Assembly (NCBI RefSeq): GCF_012932495.1
Contig: NZ_JABCNG010000001.1
Span: 1,054,001-1,118,000 of the forward strand
Direction: 5' to 3'
DNA: 64,000 nt
DNA from: Novosphingobium sp. SG919
GTDB lineage: Bacteria > Pseudomonadota > Alphaproteobacteria > Sphingomonadales > Sphingomonadaceae
This document shows positions 11,510 through 20,680 of this stretch, one piece after another. The translations under genes and the position numbers were made by a program. Below the pieces are notes generated by a model. That model did no database searches. It was not told the origin of the DNA and saw only the letters and a program-made list of their open reading frames with translations. Each line of letters opens with the position of its first letter. The first letter of the stretch is position 1.

Positions 11510-12535
11510 ATGGTCGAAATGATGAAGGCCGCCGTGGTGCATGGCTTTGGGCAGCCGCTGGTGATCGAGGACGTGCCCGTCCCCACCCCGGGGCCGGGGC
11601 AAGTGCTGGTGAAGATCGCCACGTGCGGGGTGTGCCACACCGATCTGCACGCCGCGCATGGCGATTGGCCGGTCAAGCCGGCGCCGCCATTCATTCCCGG
11701 GCACGAGGGGGTGGGCCATGTCGTGGCCCTGGGGCCAGGCGTAACCGGCGTGAAAGAAGGCGACTGTGTGGGCGTGCCGTGGCTGCATTCGGCCTGCGGG
11801 CATTGCCCGCATTGCCTGGGCGGCTGGGAAACCCTGTGCCACGAGCAAGAAAACACCGGCTATTCGGTGAACGGCGGCTTTGCCGAATATGCCCTGGCCG
11901 AAGCCGCCTATCTGGGCCACGTGCCGCCCGGGCTGGACCTGGCCGAAGTGGCACCGATCCTGTGTGCCGGCGTGACGGTCTACAAGGGGCTGAAAGTCAC
12001 CGATACCAAGCCGGGTGACTGGGTGGCGATTTCGGGCATCGGCGGCCTGGGGCACATGGCGGTGCAATATGCCAAGGCCATGGGGCGCAAGGTGATCGCG
12101 GTGGACGTCGACCCGGCCAAGCTGGACCTGGCAACCAGCCTGGGCGCCGATCTGGTGGTCAACGCGCTGGAACACGATCCCGCCGTTTTCGTGCAGGATC
12201 ATTGCGGCGGGGCGCAGGGCGTGCTGGTCACGGCGGTTTCGCGCAAGGCTTTCGAACAGGCACTGGGCATGGCGGCGCGTGGTGGCACGGTGGCGCTTAA
12301 CGGCCTGCCGCCAGGCGATTTCCCGCTGTCGATCTTCGACACTGTGCTGAATGGGATCACCGTGCGTGGCTCGATCGTGGGGACGCGGCTCGACCTGATC
12401 GAGGCGCTGGATTTCGCCGCTGCGGGCAAAGTGCGCGCCACGGTGCAGACCGCGCGGCTGGACGAGATCAACGCGGTGTTTGCACGGATGGAGCAGGGCA
12501 CGATCGAAGGGCGCGTGGTGCTCGACTTGCGCTGA
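11510..12535 (+). CDS. adhP: Zinc-dependent alcohol dehydrogenase (AdhP type)
   Basis: Oxidises primary alcohols with NAD+. 341 residues of the medium-chain dehydrogenase family. The catalytic zinc region is '[15 protein letters not shown]' and 'PGHEGVGHV'; the structural zinc site is '[18 protein letters not shown]' with four cysteines. The Rossmann motif is '[19 protein letters not shown]', with Asp at the end of beta-2 ('[10 protein letters not shown]') favouring NAD. The ATG at 11510 is seven bases after AAAGGAG; an ATG at 11504 is too close to it. This is the last chromosomal gene before the tRNA fragment, so it marks the left border of the integrated element. Confidence 0.93.
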   Translation: MVEMMKAAVVHGFGQPLVIEDVPVPTPGPGQVLVKIATCGVCHTDLHAAHGDWPVKPAPPFIPGHEGVGHVVALGPGVTGVKEGDCVGVPWLHSACGHCPHCLGGWETLCHEQENTGYSVNGGFAEYALAEAAYLGHVPPGLDLAEVAPILCAGVTVYKGLKVTDTKPGDWVAISGIGGLGHMAVQYAKAMGRKVIAVDVDPAKLDLATSLGADLVVNALEHDPAVFVQDHCGGAQGVLVTAVSRKAFEQALGMAARGGTVALNGLPPGDFPLSIFDTVLNGITVRGSIVGTRLDLIEALDFAAAGKVRATVQTARLDEINAVFARMEQGTIEGRVVLDLR

Positions 12536-12575
12536 AGGCCTTTGCCGGGCCGGTGCGTCTGCTGTCTGGATAGGA

Positions 12576-12620
12576 TGGTGGACGCACTAGGGCTCGAACC
12601 TAGGACCCGCTGATTAAGAG
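12576..12620 (-). tRNA. 3' fragment of tRNA-Lys(CTT): attachment-site remnant
   Basis: Read on the minus strand, this 45-base piece has a tRNA 3' part: anticodon loop CTCTTAA (anticodon CTT), the 3' anticodon-stem strand TCAGC, variable region, a T arm with stem CTAGG/CCTAG around TTCGAGC, the acceptor strand TGCGTCC, discriminator A and CCA. To its right, where the 5' half (D arm, 5' acceptor strand) should be, the sequence is unrelated. So the gene is interrupted exactly at the anticodon loop, a known crossover point of tRNA-targeting tyrosine integrases. The integrase begins about 150 bases away. The intact tRNA should lie at the far end of the element, beyond 64,000. Confidence 0.85.
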
Positions 12621-12772
12621 GACCTTTTCGGGCCTTTTCGGCAGTTTTCTGTTCTACGCCATAATTCACTAAGTCATTGATATTGATAAGATGGTATCCG
12701 AAAGGCGTAACCTGTGTTACGCTGCGCTCGTCGTTAAACCGATTACGTGGCGATTACGCAGGATCGATCTCA

Positions 12773-14119
12773 ATGGCTAATCAGCGGCTCTCGAAAACCT
12801 CTGTCGATGCTATACCAGTGCCCGTGGGGAAGGACTCTTTCGTGTGGGATACAGAGCTCCGGGGGTTCGGCGTTCGCACGACCCCGAAGGGCGTTAAGTC
12901 GTTCGTCCTGCAATACAGGCTGAAGGGTAAGCCTGCGAAGCGCATGACGATTGGCGGCTTCGGTAACCCCTGGACTGTTGAGACTGCCCGAAAGGAAGCG
13001 GAGCGCCGGCTTATCAAGATCCGGCAGGGCATCGATCCAAAAGCGGAAGCTCGTGAGCAGATCCAGCAGGAGGAGCGGGATGCTCAACAGGAGGCTGAGC
13101 GCATTCGTGAGGAAGCCCAGGCTGCCCTGCTGGCGGAGAAGTTCGCGTTTGCAAACTATGCCGACGTTTTCCGTGACCAGTATTTGAAGATTCACTGGGT
13201 CGATACCTGGAAAGACGCAGAGGGCGTGCTGAAAGCGGTCCGGCCATATCTGAACAAAGTCGTTCACGACATCACCCGCGCGGACGTCGTCGACGTCCTT
13301 GATCGGTACAATGACCGACCTGGACGGAAAAAGGTGGTGCACTCTGTGCTGCGCAAGTTCTTCAATTGGTCGGTGGACCGCGGCGACCTGGATCGTTCAC
13401 CGATCGATCGAATGAAGGCGCCCAAGCCAGTGCCTGCGCGTCGGCGGGTTCTGTCGGCCGAGGAGATCATCGCATTGTGGCAGGCAAGTGCTGACCTCGG
13501 GGCAATCTGGCGTCCCTACATCCGCCTGCTCTTGTGCACGCTGGCCCGGCGGGAGGAAGTGGCGAACATGGACTGGTCGGAGATCGATCTGACCGGGGCC
13601 GTGTGGGAGCTGCCAGAGGAGCGGGCGAAGAATGACAGGACCCACCGAATTCCGCTGAACGCCCTGGCACAAGCTGAGCTGCGGACGCTTGCGGTCTCGA
13701 CCAAGGGCTTGGTGTTCACCACGACCGGGCAAACGGGAGTTTCTGGCTTCTCGAAAATGAAAAAAGCACTCGACGAGAAGATGCTCGCGATCCTGAGGAC
13801 GCGTGCCGAGAAGCGTGGGGACGATCCCGAGACGGTCATGCTCATGCCCTGGAGAATCCACGACCTCCGTCGAACCGGCGCGACCAATCTCCAGGCGCTG
13901 GGCGTTCCGATCGAGGTGACCGAGGCCGTGCTCAATCACATCAGCGGAACGACCTCTGGAATCGCGGGTGTTTACAACCTCTATCGCTATGAACCTGAAA
14001 AGCGGGTTGCTCTGGAAAAATGGTCCAAGCAGCTTTCGCTGCTGCTTCGGGATTCAGCGGGTCAATCTTCCGGAGATGAAACTGGCGAGGGGGAGCATCC
14101 GAAAAGTGCTCAAGCTTGA
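12773..14119 (+). CDS. P4-type tyrosine integrase
   Basis: Site-specific recombinase expected to integrate and excise the element at the tRNA-Lys site. 448 residues: N-terminal DUF4102-like domain (about 1-90, 'DSFVWDTELRGFGVRTTPKG'), a charged coiled coil (about 95-140), a SAM-like core-binding domain (about 145-230) and the catalytic domain. The first Arg lies in 'LLCTLARREEV' (about 258), the His-x-x-Arg in 'IHDLRRTGATN' (about 362) and the nucleophile Tyr in 'GVYNLYRY' (about 400). The ATG at 12773 starts at the family N-terminus (MANQRLSK). The frame is open from 12677 without support. Complete and apparently functional. Confidence 0.95.
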   Translation: MANQRLSKTSVDAIPVPVGKDSFVWDTELRGFGVRTTPKGVKSFVLQYRLKGKPAKRMTIGGFGNPWTVETARKEAERRLIKIRQGIDPKAEAREQIQQEERDAQQEAERIREEAQAALLAEKFAFANYADVFRDQYLKIHWVDTWKDAEGVLKAVRPYLNKVVHDITRADVVDVLDRYNDRPGRKKVVHSVLRKFFNWSVDRGDLDRSPIDRMKAPKPVPARRRVLSAEEIIALWQASADLGAIWRPYIRLLLCTLARREEVANMDWSEIDLTGAVWELPEERAKNDRTHRIPLNALAQAELRTLAVSTKGLVFTTTGQTGVSGFSKMKKALDEKMLAILRTRAEKRGDDPETVMLMPWRIHDLRRTGATNLQALGVPIEVTEAVLNHISGTTSGIAGVYNLYRYEPEKRVALEKWSKQLSLLLRDSAGQSSGDETGEGEHPKSAQA

Positions 14120-14576
14120 GATGGGCCATCGCGTCTGGCTGACAGCAAGTCGTGCCCCAACGATTTTTAGCGATGGTGGGCATGCTTCGCTCCTCGCAAG
14201 CACGCACGGTGTGGGATGGTTAAGTTGCTGACTTTCTGGCGGCTGCAAGTGGGACGAAGCGGCCATTCCCGGGTACGGCCGTGAAGGTCGGGTTTCGGCC
14301 AGACCTGACGTTTGCGATCGCGAAGGTTGATCGCGGAACGACCGAGCCTGGGCCGTCTCCGGTCCGGCCCCTTTCGGGAACCGAGGTTAGAAGAGCTGCC
14401 TCGCCGTGCCGGTGCCCTCCACTGTAATCATCGCCAGTGGCCTGCAGACTTCAGCGCCGGGTGGGGGCGAACACGAGCGGTCGACGGATTAGGCGCGCGG
14501 GTTGCCGGCACCGTCCGCTACAATGAAATCCGCAAATTGAATCGGCTTGGATCGCGCGATCCCTTAGTTGGAGGAC
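14120..14576. other. Non-coding stretch after the integrase
   Basis: No convincing gene on either strand. It holds one copy of a degenerate 24-base motif (14247-14270) seen twice more in this window, and TGCGATCGCG followed by GATCGCGGA (about 14310-14337), a short imperfect dyad. The final part must carry the promoter of the AraC-type gene. Confidence 0.5.
14247..14270 (+). repeat. Degenerate 24-base intergenic motif, copy 1
   Basis: Begins AAGTGGGAC and ends CATTCCC. It matches copy 2 (24742-24765) at about 19 of 24 positions and copy 3 (37705-37728) at about 17. All three lie in gene-free stretches of the integrated element. Confidence 0.45.
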
Positions 14577-15686
14577 ATGCCTTGGCAAACCGCTGTCCTT
14601 TCGCTCCTTGTCGCTCAGCTCACCATCCTGTCGACAGCGCTCGTCACCAGCGATCGCAATCGCACTGCCAACCGGCTGCTCGCGGCATGGCTGCTCGTGT
14701 CGGCCGGCTTGTTGATGCCATTCGCCCTGGGATATGCCGGGATGTTCCAGCGGCACGCGTGGCTGGTCTTTCTTCCTCTCGCGATACCGCTCGCCGTGGG
14801 CCCGTTGGCGTGGGGATATGTTCATAGTCTTGCCAACGGCCGCCCGCCGTCGCTCTTTTTCTGCCATCTCGGCCTTCCGGCAGCCCAGTTTATGTACGGG
14901 ACAGCCTGCTTCCTTCTGCCGATCCCGACGAAATTCTGGTGGAGCGATAATGTGCACGAACCGTGGGTCGCGCCGTTTTCGAGCGTAATTTCTCTCGTTT
15001 CACTGGCCATCTACACCACGCTGGCATTCCTTGCACTCCGCAGATATCGGGCCCGCCTCGCAAGCGAGCGCAGCGACGACGAGCGTTTTGACGGCCGCTG
15101 GCTGGGGCGGGCTCTCGGCGCGCTTGGGCTCATCCTCGCGCTACGCATTATCTATCAGGGGGTCGGGGCGATGACCGGCGAAGGCAGCTATGGGGTCGTT
15201 GCCAGTTTCTACGGCATGTACGGGGCCATCGTGCTATATGTTGCGGTGGAAGGGTGGCGCCACGCCGAAACGCCATATCCCCGTTTTGCGCCGCTTGCTG
15301 CAACAGAGGCGCCGCTTCCGGAGCGTGGTCCCGACTGGGCAGAGATGGGACGACAGTGGACTGCGCGGGTACGCGAGGAAGGCTGGTGGCGCGAGCCCGA
15401 ACTCGACCTGCCGACTATGGCGGCAAGGCTCGGGACCAATCGCAGCCATCTCTCGCGCGCGCTCAACGATGGCCTTGGCGTAAGCTTCTCAACCTTCGTA
15501 AATGGCCTGCGTGCCGAAGCCGTCGCGGAGCGACTGCGCGCCGGCGATACCAGCAATTTGCTTCCGCTGGCGCTCGGCATGGGGTTCAATTCGAAAGCCA
15601 GCTTCAATCGCGCGTTCTCCGCGCGGTTTGGGGTCACGCCGACGGCCTACCGGCGGAGCCTCGATTACCCTTCGGCGCCGCAATAG
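14577..15686 (+). CDS. Membrane-bound AraC-family transcriptional regulator
   Basis: 369 residues. Residues 1-230 hold about seven hydrophobic segments (for example 'AVLSLLVAQLTILSTALV', 'FLPLAIPLAVGPLAWGYVHS', 'ALGALGLILALRIIYQGVG'), the layout of membrane AraC-type sensors. Residues about 255-365 are the AraC DNA-binding domain, with the second HTH seen as 'LLPLALGMGFNSKASFNRAF' and the tail 'FGVTPTAYRRSL'. It probably senses a signal in the membrane and activates nearby genes. The ATG at 14577 has GGAGG two to six bases upstream. The S9 peptidase gene follows after 87 bases and may be its target (inference). Confidence 0.88.
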   Translation: MPWQTAVLSLLVAQLTILSTALVTSDRNRTANRLLAAWLLVSAGLLMPFALGYAGMFQRHAWLVFLPLAIPLAVGPLAWGYVHSLANGRPPSLFFCHLGLPAAQFMYGTACFLLPIPTKFWWSDNVHEPWVAPFSSVISLVSLAIYTTLAFLALRRYRARLASERSDDERFDGRWLGRALGALGLILALRIIYQGVGAMTGEGSYGVVASFYGMYGAIVLYVAVEGWRHAETPYPRFAPLAATEAPLPERGPDWAEMGRQWTARVREEGWWREPELDLPTMAARLGTNRSHLSRALNDGLGVSFSTFVNGLRAEAVAERLRAGDTSNLLPLALGMGFNSKASFNRAFSARFGVTPTAYRRSLDYPSAPQ

Positions 15687-15773
15687 ATCAATTTCCGCAT
15701 CGCGCGGGGATATTGCAGCGCCGGATCGGGCTCGCTGCCGCACAGGAAGCGTGCCATATTTGGAAGATTCGCA

Positions 15774-17693
15774 ATGATCGCCCGACGCTTCGCACTACTC
15801 GTCATCGCCGTGGTCTTCGGCTTTACGCCAACGCTCACCGCTGCTCAGGATTCGATCCCGCGGCGTTACAGCGCCGCGCAATTCTATCAGACGACGACAT
15901 ACAAGCTGCCACGTGGCGCCAGCCTCGCAATTGCGCCGGACGGCCGGTCCGTACTCGCCTCCAGCGATCGATCCGGAACCTTCAACGCCTATGCGTTGCC
16001 GCTTGACGGGGGCACGGCGCGTGCGCTGACCGACTCCGCGACCAACGCGACCTATGCCGACAGCTGGTTCCCGGACGGGAAACGGCTCCTCTATACCGCC
16101 GACACCGGCGGCAACGAATTGAGCCACGTCTTTGTGCGCGAAGCCGATGGTCAGGTGCGCGACCTGACGCCGGGTGAAAAGGTCAAGGCGATCGTGGCAG
16201 GGTGGAGCGGTGACCGCCGGAGCCTGTGGGTCCTCACCAATGCGCGCGACGAGTCCAGCTTCGATCTCTATGCCGTCGACCCGGAGACCTACGCGCGACG
16301 GATGATCTACCGCAACCCGGGCATGGGATTGCTCGCGGTATCGCCCGACGGCCGATGGGTTGCGCTGGTTAAGCAGACCAGCAACGCCGACAGCGACATC
16401 TATCTGGCCGATCTGGTCAGCGGCGGCGCCCCGAAGCTGATCACCGACCATGAAGGCAATGTCAGCCATACCCCGTTCGCCTTCACGCCCGACAGCAAGG
16501 CGCTGATCTATGCAACCGACGCGCACGGCGAATTCATCCAGGCATGGCGGCACGATATCGAAGGGGGCGCCGACGAGGTGGTCGTCGCGGCCGACTGGGA
16601 CGTTTCGGATCTCGGCTTTTCGCGATCCGGACGGTATCGCTACGTCACACTCAACGCCGATGGCCGTACCACGCTGGATGTGATCGACACCCGGACCGGA
16701 CGCGCTGTCACGATGCGCGGATTGCCGGCGGGCAATGTTGAGGATGTGCGCTTCGACGAGGAAGAGCGGCGCATGCTCTTGGCGGTATCGTCGGACACGT
16801 CGCCCACCGACATCTATGTCGTCGATTTGGCGGGTGGCGCGGCCACCCGGCTGACCCGCGCGCTCAATCCCGAAATTCGTGAAAGCGATCTGGTCGAGGC
16901 GAAGCCGGTCCGCTTCAGGGCGCCCGATGGCGTCGAGATCCCCGCCTTGGTCTATCGGCCAAAAGGCGCATCGGAAGGCCGCAAGGTGCCCGCTCTGGTC
17001 TGGATCCATGGCGGACCGGGGATTGGCGGCCAGAGCCGGCGCGGCTATCTGCCGCTGCTCCAGCATCTGGTGAACCATGGCTATGCGGTGTTGGCCGTCA
17101 ATAACCGCGGCTCGGATGGCTATGGCAAGACCTTCCTAGCGCTGGACGATCGCCGCCATGGTGAAGACGACCTTGACGATGTTGTTGCCGCGGCGGATTG
17201 GCTGAGGCGCCAGCCATGGGTCGAGCCGAGGGCCATCGCGGTCGCGGGCGGCTCTTATGGCGGTTATCTCGCCACGGCGGCGATGGCGTTTCGGCCAACG
17301 GCTTTCCAGGCAGGAATCAGTGCCTACGGCCCCACGAACTGGCTACGGACTTTGACTGACGTCCCGGCATGGTGGGGAAGCGAGCGGCAGTCCATCTATG
17401 CCGAGATGGGCGATCCCGCGACCGATGCCGAGCGATTGCGACGCACGTCACCCTATTTCCACGCCGGGTCCATCCGCCGGCCGATGCTGATTTTGCAAGG
17501 GGCCAAGGACCCCCGCGTCCTAAAGACCGAAAGCGACGCGATGGTCGCGGCGCTCAAGGCCAACGCGGTGCCGGTGGAATATGTCGTGTTTTCCGACGAG
17601 GGCCATGGTTTTCGTCGCAGGGAAAACCGCATCGCGGCGTCAGAAGCATATCTTGGCTTTCTCGGTCGCTTTCTTGCCAACAACCCACATTAG
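15774..17693 (+). CDS. Exported S9-family prolyl oligopeptidase-type peptidase
   Basis: 639 residues. A signal peptide (1-25, ending 'FTPTLTAAQ') is followed by a beta-propeller of WD40/TolB-like repeats (about 35-370, e.g. 'LAIAPDGRSVLASSDRSGT') and an alpha/beta-hydrolase domain. The oxyanion region is 'WIHGGPGIGGQSRRGYLP', the nucleophile is in 'VAGGSYGGYLATAA', the Asp is in 'QGAKDPRV' and the His in 'SDEGHGFRRRENR'. It should cleave peptides or acyl-peptides in the periplasm. All three triad residues are present, so it should be active. It lies downstream of the membrane AraC regulator in the same direction. Confidence 0.92.
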   Translation: MIARRFALLVIAVVFGFTPTLTAAQDSIPRRYSAAQFYQTTTYKLPRGASLAIAPDGRSVLASSDRSGTFNAYALPLDGGTARALTDSATNATYADSWFPDGKRLLYTADTGGNELSHVFVREADGQVRDLTPGEKVKAIVAGWSGDRRSLWVLTNARDESSFDLYAVDPETYARRMIYRNPGMGLLAVSPDGRWVALVKQTSNADSDIYLADLVSGGAPKLITDHEGNVSHTPFAFTPDSKALIYATDAHGEFIQAWRHDIEGGADEVVVAADWDVSDLGFSRSGRYRYVTLNADGRTTLDVIDTRTGRAVTMRGLPAGNVEDVRFDEEERRMLLAVSSDTSPTDIYVVDLAGGAATRLTRALNPEIRESDLVEAKPVRFRAPDGVEIPALVYRPKGASEGRKVPALVWIHGGPGIGGQSRRGYLPLLQHLVNHGYAVLAVNNRGSDGYGKTFLALDDRRHGEDDLDDVVAAADWLRRQPWVEPRAIAVAGGSYGGYLATAAMAFRPTAFQAGISAYGPTNWLRTLTDVPAWWGSERQSIYAEMGDPATDAERLRRTSPYFHAGSIRRPMLILQGAKDPRVLKTESDAMVAALKANAVPVEYVVFSDEGHGFRRRENRIAASEAYLGFLGRFLANNPH

Positions 17694-18203
17694 CGCAATG
17701 TCCATCGGGCGAGAATGGAGCATCTCGCTGCGTCCGGCTAGTTCATCCGGCGGGGATCGCAGGCCATCGCAGTTTAGCTGTGAGCAGTCGCACGCTCCCA
17801 TGCCGCACACGGCGGCTGTCGAGCGTCGTACGGCGCGGAGTGGATACCCATTCTGATCGCATTTCCGACCCGCAGGTTTGCGTGGGGCGAATGGCGGATA
17901 CGGCACAAGCGGCCGTTCAGTCCAACGCCGTTGAAGGTCTTGAATTGGTCGTTGGGGGCCGAAAAGAAGCGCCCTCCAGACTGCCCCTTTTACTTCGTGG
18001 CGCCAGTCTGGGGGGGGCAAAGTCCTGCTCAATCTGAACGGCCGAGCTCGTTTACCCATGCCGCCCTGTTGACCCTTGGCGATCTGTGAAGTCCCTTCCA
18101 AAGTGCTGCGATCTCTGCCCGGCTACTCAGCACCGCGCCAAGAACATATTCCTTTCTTCAACGCCGAACACGGGGTTCGGAACAGAACTGAAAGGTTACA
18201 ACG
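17694..18203. other. Gene-free 510-base stretch
   Basis: I see no reading frame with protein-like composition on either strand. The part near 17880-17940 has wording (AAGCGGCCGTTC) reminiscent of the degenerate intergenic motif listed at 14247 but too diverged to call. The end carries GAAAGG, the ribosome site of the aldo/keto reductase gene. Confidence 0.5.
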
Positions 18204-19217
18204 ATGGCACTTAAGGACATTCTCCCGAGCCACATCGGCTTTGGCGCAGCGCCGCTCGGCAACATGTTCCGCGACATTCCCGAAGAAGAGGCGCTGGCGA
18301 CGGTCGAGACCGCTTGGGCTGACGGCATCCGCTACTATGACAACGCGCCCTTTTACGGTGCAGGACTGGCCGAGATCCGCATGGGCGCGGCCCTTGCCGA
18401 CAAGCCGCGTGATGCGTTCGTCATCAGCACCAAGGTCGGCCGGGTCATCTTGGACGAGGTCGAGGACGTCAGCACCCGCGACTTGGGCGAAAAGGGCGAC
18501 GTGTTCAAATATGGCCGACCCAACAAGATCGTGAACGACTACTCGGAGGACGCCACCTACCGGTCGATCGAAGACAGTCTCAAGCGCCTCAAGACCGACC
18601 ATATCGACATCGCCTGGGTCCACGACATCGCGCAGGATTTCTACGGCGACGAATGGCTCGCCATGTTCGAGCAGGCACGGCGCGGCGCGTTCAGGGCGCT
18701 CGACCGGATGCGCGATGAAGGCGTGATCAAGGGCTGGGGCCTAGGCGTCAACCGGGTCGAGCCGATCGAACTGCTGCTCGATCTCGACGGCCCGCGCCCG
18801 GACGGTTTCCTGCTTGCCGGCCGCTACACGCTGCTCGATCATGACCGGGCGCTCCAGCGCGTGATGCCGAAGGTGGCCGAGCGTGGGCTCGGGATCGTGG
18901 TAGGCGGCCCATACAGTTCCGGCGCGCTCGTTGGCGGACCCAATTTCGAATATGCGCCGGCGACCCCTGCGATCCTTGAAAAAGTCGCTCGCATAAAGGC
19001 GCTTGCCGATCATCACGGCATCAGCATGAAGGCTGCGGGCCTCCAGTTCGCGCTGGCCAACCCCGCCGTCGCCGCGGTCATTCCGGGCGCAAGCCGCCCC
19101 GGCCGCATCGCCGAGGACAGTGCTGCGCTCAAAGAGGTTGTTCCTACCGACTTCTGGCGTGCCCTGCGTGCCGAAGGCCTGGTGAACCCGGCCGCTCCGC
19201 TCCCCCTTACCAACTGA
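18204..19217 (+). CDS. Aldo/keto reductase (D-threo-aldose 1-dehydrogenase-like)
   Basis: 337 residues of the aldo/keto reductase family, NAD(P)H-dependent oxidoreductases of the TIM-barrel fold. The catalytic tetrad can be followed: Asp and Tyr in 'IRYYDNAPFYGAGLAEIRMG', Lys in 'AFVISTKVGRVI' and His in 'HIDIAWVHDIA'. The C-terminal cofactor-binding loop is 'VAAVIPGASRPGRIAED'. The segment 'RYYDNAPFYG' and length fit the D-threo-aldose/pyridoxal-type subgroup. It has GAAAGG before the ATG. It opens a group of redox genes (aldo/keto reductase, VOC, ABM protein). The physiological substrate is unknown. Confidence 0.9.
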   Translation: MALKDILPSHIGFGAAPLGNMFRDIPEEEALATVETAWADGIRYYDNAPFYGAGLAEIRMGAALADKPRDAFVISTKVGRVILDEVEDVSTRDLGEKGDVFKYGRPNKIVNDYSEDATYRSIEDSLKRLKTDHIDIAWVHDIAQDFYGDEWLAMFEQARRGAFRALDRMRDEGVIKGWGLGVNRVEPIELLLDLDGPRPDGFLLAGRYTLLDHDRALQRVMPKVAERGLGIVVGGPYSSGALVGGPNFEYAPATPAILEKVARIKALADHHGISMKAAGLQFALANPAVAAVIPGASRPGRIAEDSAALKEVVPTDFWRALRAEGLVNPAAPLPLTN

Positions 19218-19325
19218 ACGAAACGACCATTTCCACCCTGCTCTCCGGTCAAGGCAGCGCTTTGACCGGCAGGCATCCCGCGCGCCGTCGATCCGGCGAT
19301 CAACCCCAGAAACAGGAGAACGACC

Positions 19326-20174
19326 ATGACCGATGTGAAGACCAATGATGCCGTAACCCTTGGCCGCCGTGACATGCTCCGCGCGACGAGCGCCGCGCTT
19401 GTGGCGGGCATTGCAGGAACGACCACGCCTGCAGCCGCTGCGAGCGGGGCCAGCATCTCGCCCGCCGCACGCAATGCCGCGCCGCTCGGCGCTCGCCTGC
19501 AGGGCGTTCAGCATTTCGGACTGACGGTGCAGAATATGGAGCGCGCCTTCGAGTTCTACACCGAGGTGCTCGGCGGCACCGAGGTTTTCCGCCACGGCGA
19601 CTTTCAGGGCGATCCGGTGCAGAACACGCTGCTGGCCGATCAGGAAATCCGCGCCAACGACCTGCACGTCAACCCGGCGACGATCGGAGTGCCCAACTTG
19701 CGGGACGGCGATCAGCGGCTGGACGTGCGGTTTATCCAGTTCGACAATGTGGTGATCGAGCTGCTGCAATATCGCAACGCCAGTGAGCCGATGGGAGGCC
19801 CGAACAGCTTCGCCCCGCCGCTGGAGAATATGAGCCCGGCCTTTCCGCGCATGATGCACATCTGCTTCTACGTGCGCGACGATGTCGACTTCAACAAGTT
19901 CATCACCGACCTGGAAGCCGAGTCCGCCCGTCGCGGCATGACTCAGGTGCGCGCTAACCGCACCATCCGCCTGCGCAGCGAAGCCGATCGCCGCTCCGCC
20001 CCGCAGGACACAAACACCAACAAGGTGACGGTCGCACCCTCGGACGGCTGGGAACTGATCTACTGCAAGGGACCGGAAGGCGAGCAGCTCGAGTTCGTCA
20101 AGGCGCTTGGCCCGGTGAAGCAGCGCTTCGCCAACGCCCTCGTCGGACGCCAGCGCGCGCGGGCCGGACTGTGA
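19326..20174 (+). CDS. Tat-exported VOC (glyoxalase-fold) protein
   Basis: 282 residues. The N-terminus has a twin-arginine signal: 'GRRDMLRATSAALVAGIAGT' followed by Ala-rich cleavage region (about residues 13-45). A vicinal-oxygen-chelate fold follows, with paired betaalphabetabetabeta modules: 'LQGVQHFGLTVQNMERAFEF' (first metal His) and 'MMHICFYVRDDVDFNKFI' (second His), and a Glu near 'EGEQLEFVKALG'. Tat export suggests that it folds with a metal before crossing the membrane. The reaction is unknown: a lactoylglutathione lyase or dioxygenase-like role is possible. AGGAGAA precedes the ATG. Part of the redox cluster. Confidence 0.83.
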   Translation: MTDVKTNDAVTLGRRDMLRATSAALVAGIAGTTTPAAAASGASISPAARNAAPLGARLQGVQHFGLTVQNMERAFEFYTEVLGGTEVFRHGDFQGDPVQNTLLADQEIRANDLHVNPATIGVPNLRDGDQRLDVRFIQFDNVVIELLQYRNASEPMGGPNSFAPPLENMSPAFPRMMHICFYVRDDVDFNKFITDLEAESARRGMTQVRANRTIRLRSEADRRSAPQDTNTNKVTVAPSDGWELIYCKGPEGEQLEFVKALGPVKQRFANALVGRQRARAGL

Positions 20175-20212
20175 CCCACAGCCCCCTCCATCACCATCGA
20201 AAGGAAATTACC

Positions 20213-20629
20213 ATGCCTGTTTCGTTCAAGATGATCGGCCTGTCTGCGCTGATGCTAGCGGCGATGCCCGCGACCGCCGTCGCACAGGAGAGTGCGGCTC
20301 CCAAGGAGGGCCTCGCCTACGCGCAAATCCCCCGAGGCGCATGGTCCATCGTTGCCGAGATTCGCGCAAAACCGGGCAAGGAAGCCGAACTGCGCGAAGC
20401 CACGCTGCCGCTGGTGGCTCTGGTCCGCAGCGACCCCAAGAATCTCGTCTATTTCCTGCAGGAAGATCGCTCTCAGCCGGGGCACTTCATTTTCTACGAG
20501 GTCTTTGCGTCGCGTCAGGATTTCGAGGCCCACAACGCGATGCCCTATGTGCAGGCGTGGTTCGCGAAGCTGCCTGCTCTCGCCCAAGGCGGTGTCCAGG
20601 TGATGCGGATGGAAGTGCTGGGCCACTGA
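20213..20629 (+). CDS. Exported ABM-domain protein (putative quinol monooxygenase)
   Basis: 138 residues. A signal peptide 'MIGLSALMLAAMPATAVAQE' covers residues about 6-25. The rest is one antibiotic-biosynthesis-monooxygenase (ABM, YgiN-like) domain: 'WSIVAEIRAKPGKEAELREA' (strand-helix), 'NLVYFLQEDRSQPGHFIFYE' and 'VFASRQDFEAHNAMPYVQAW' (the conserved His of the family). Cofactor-free ABM proteins oxidise quinols or similar aromatics. Start at 20213 with GAAAGGAAAT upstream; 38 bases after the VOC gene, so co-transcribed with it. Export to the periplasm is unusual for this family but matches its Tat-exported neighbour. Confidence 0.82.
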   Translation: MPVSFKMIGLSALMLAAMPATAVAQESAAPKEGLAYAQIPRGAWSIVAEIRAKPGKEAELREATLPLVALVRSDPKNLVYFLQEDRSQPGHFIFYEVFASRQDFEAHNAMPYVQAWFAKLPALAQGGVQVMRMEVLGH

Positions 20630-20680
20630 TCGCCCCGAACAGCCATTGCCGGTCCGTCATCGCGGCGGATCGGCCACGCT

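Noticed and set aside
12576..12660. A complete tRNA gene at this place
   Set aside because: The D arm and 5' acceptor strand are absent; the sequence to the right of the anticodon loop does not fold with it.
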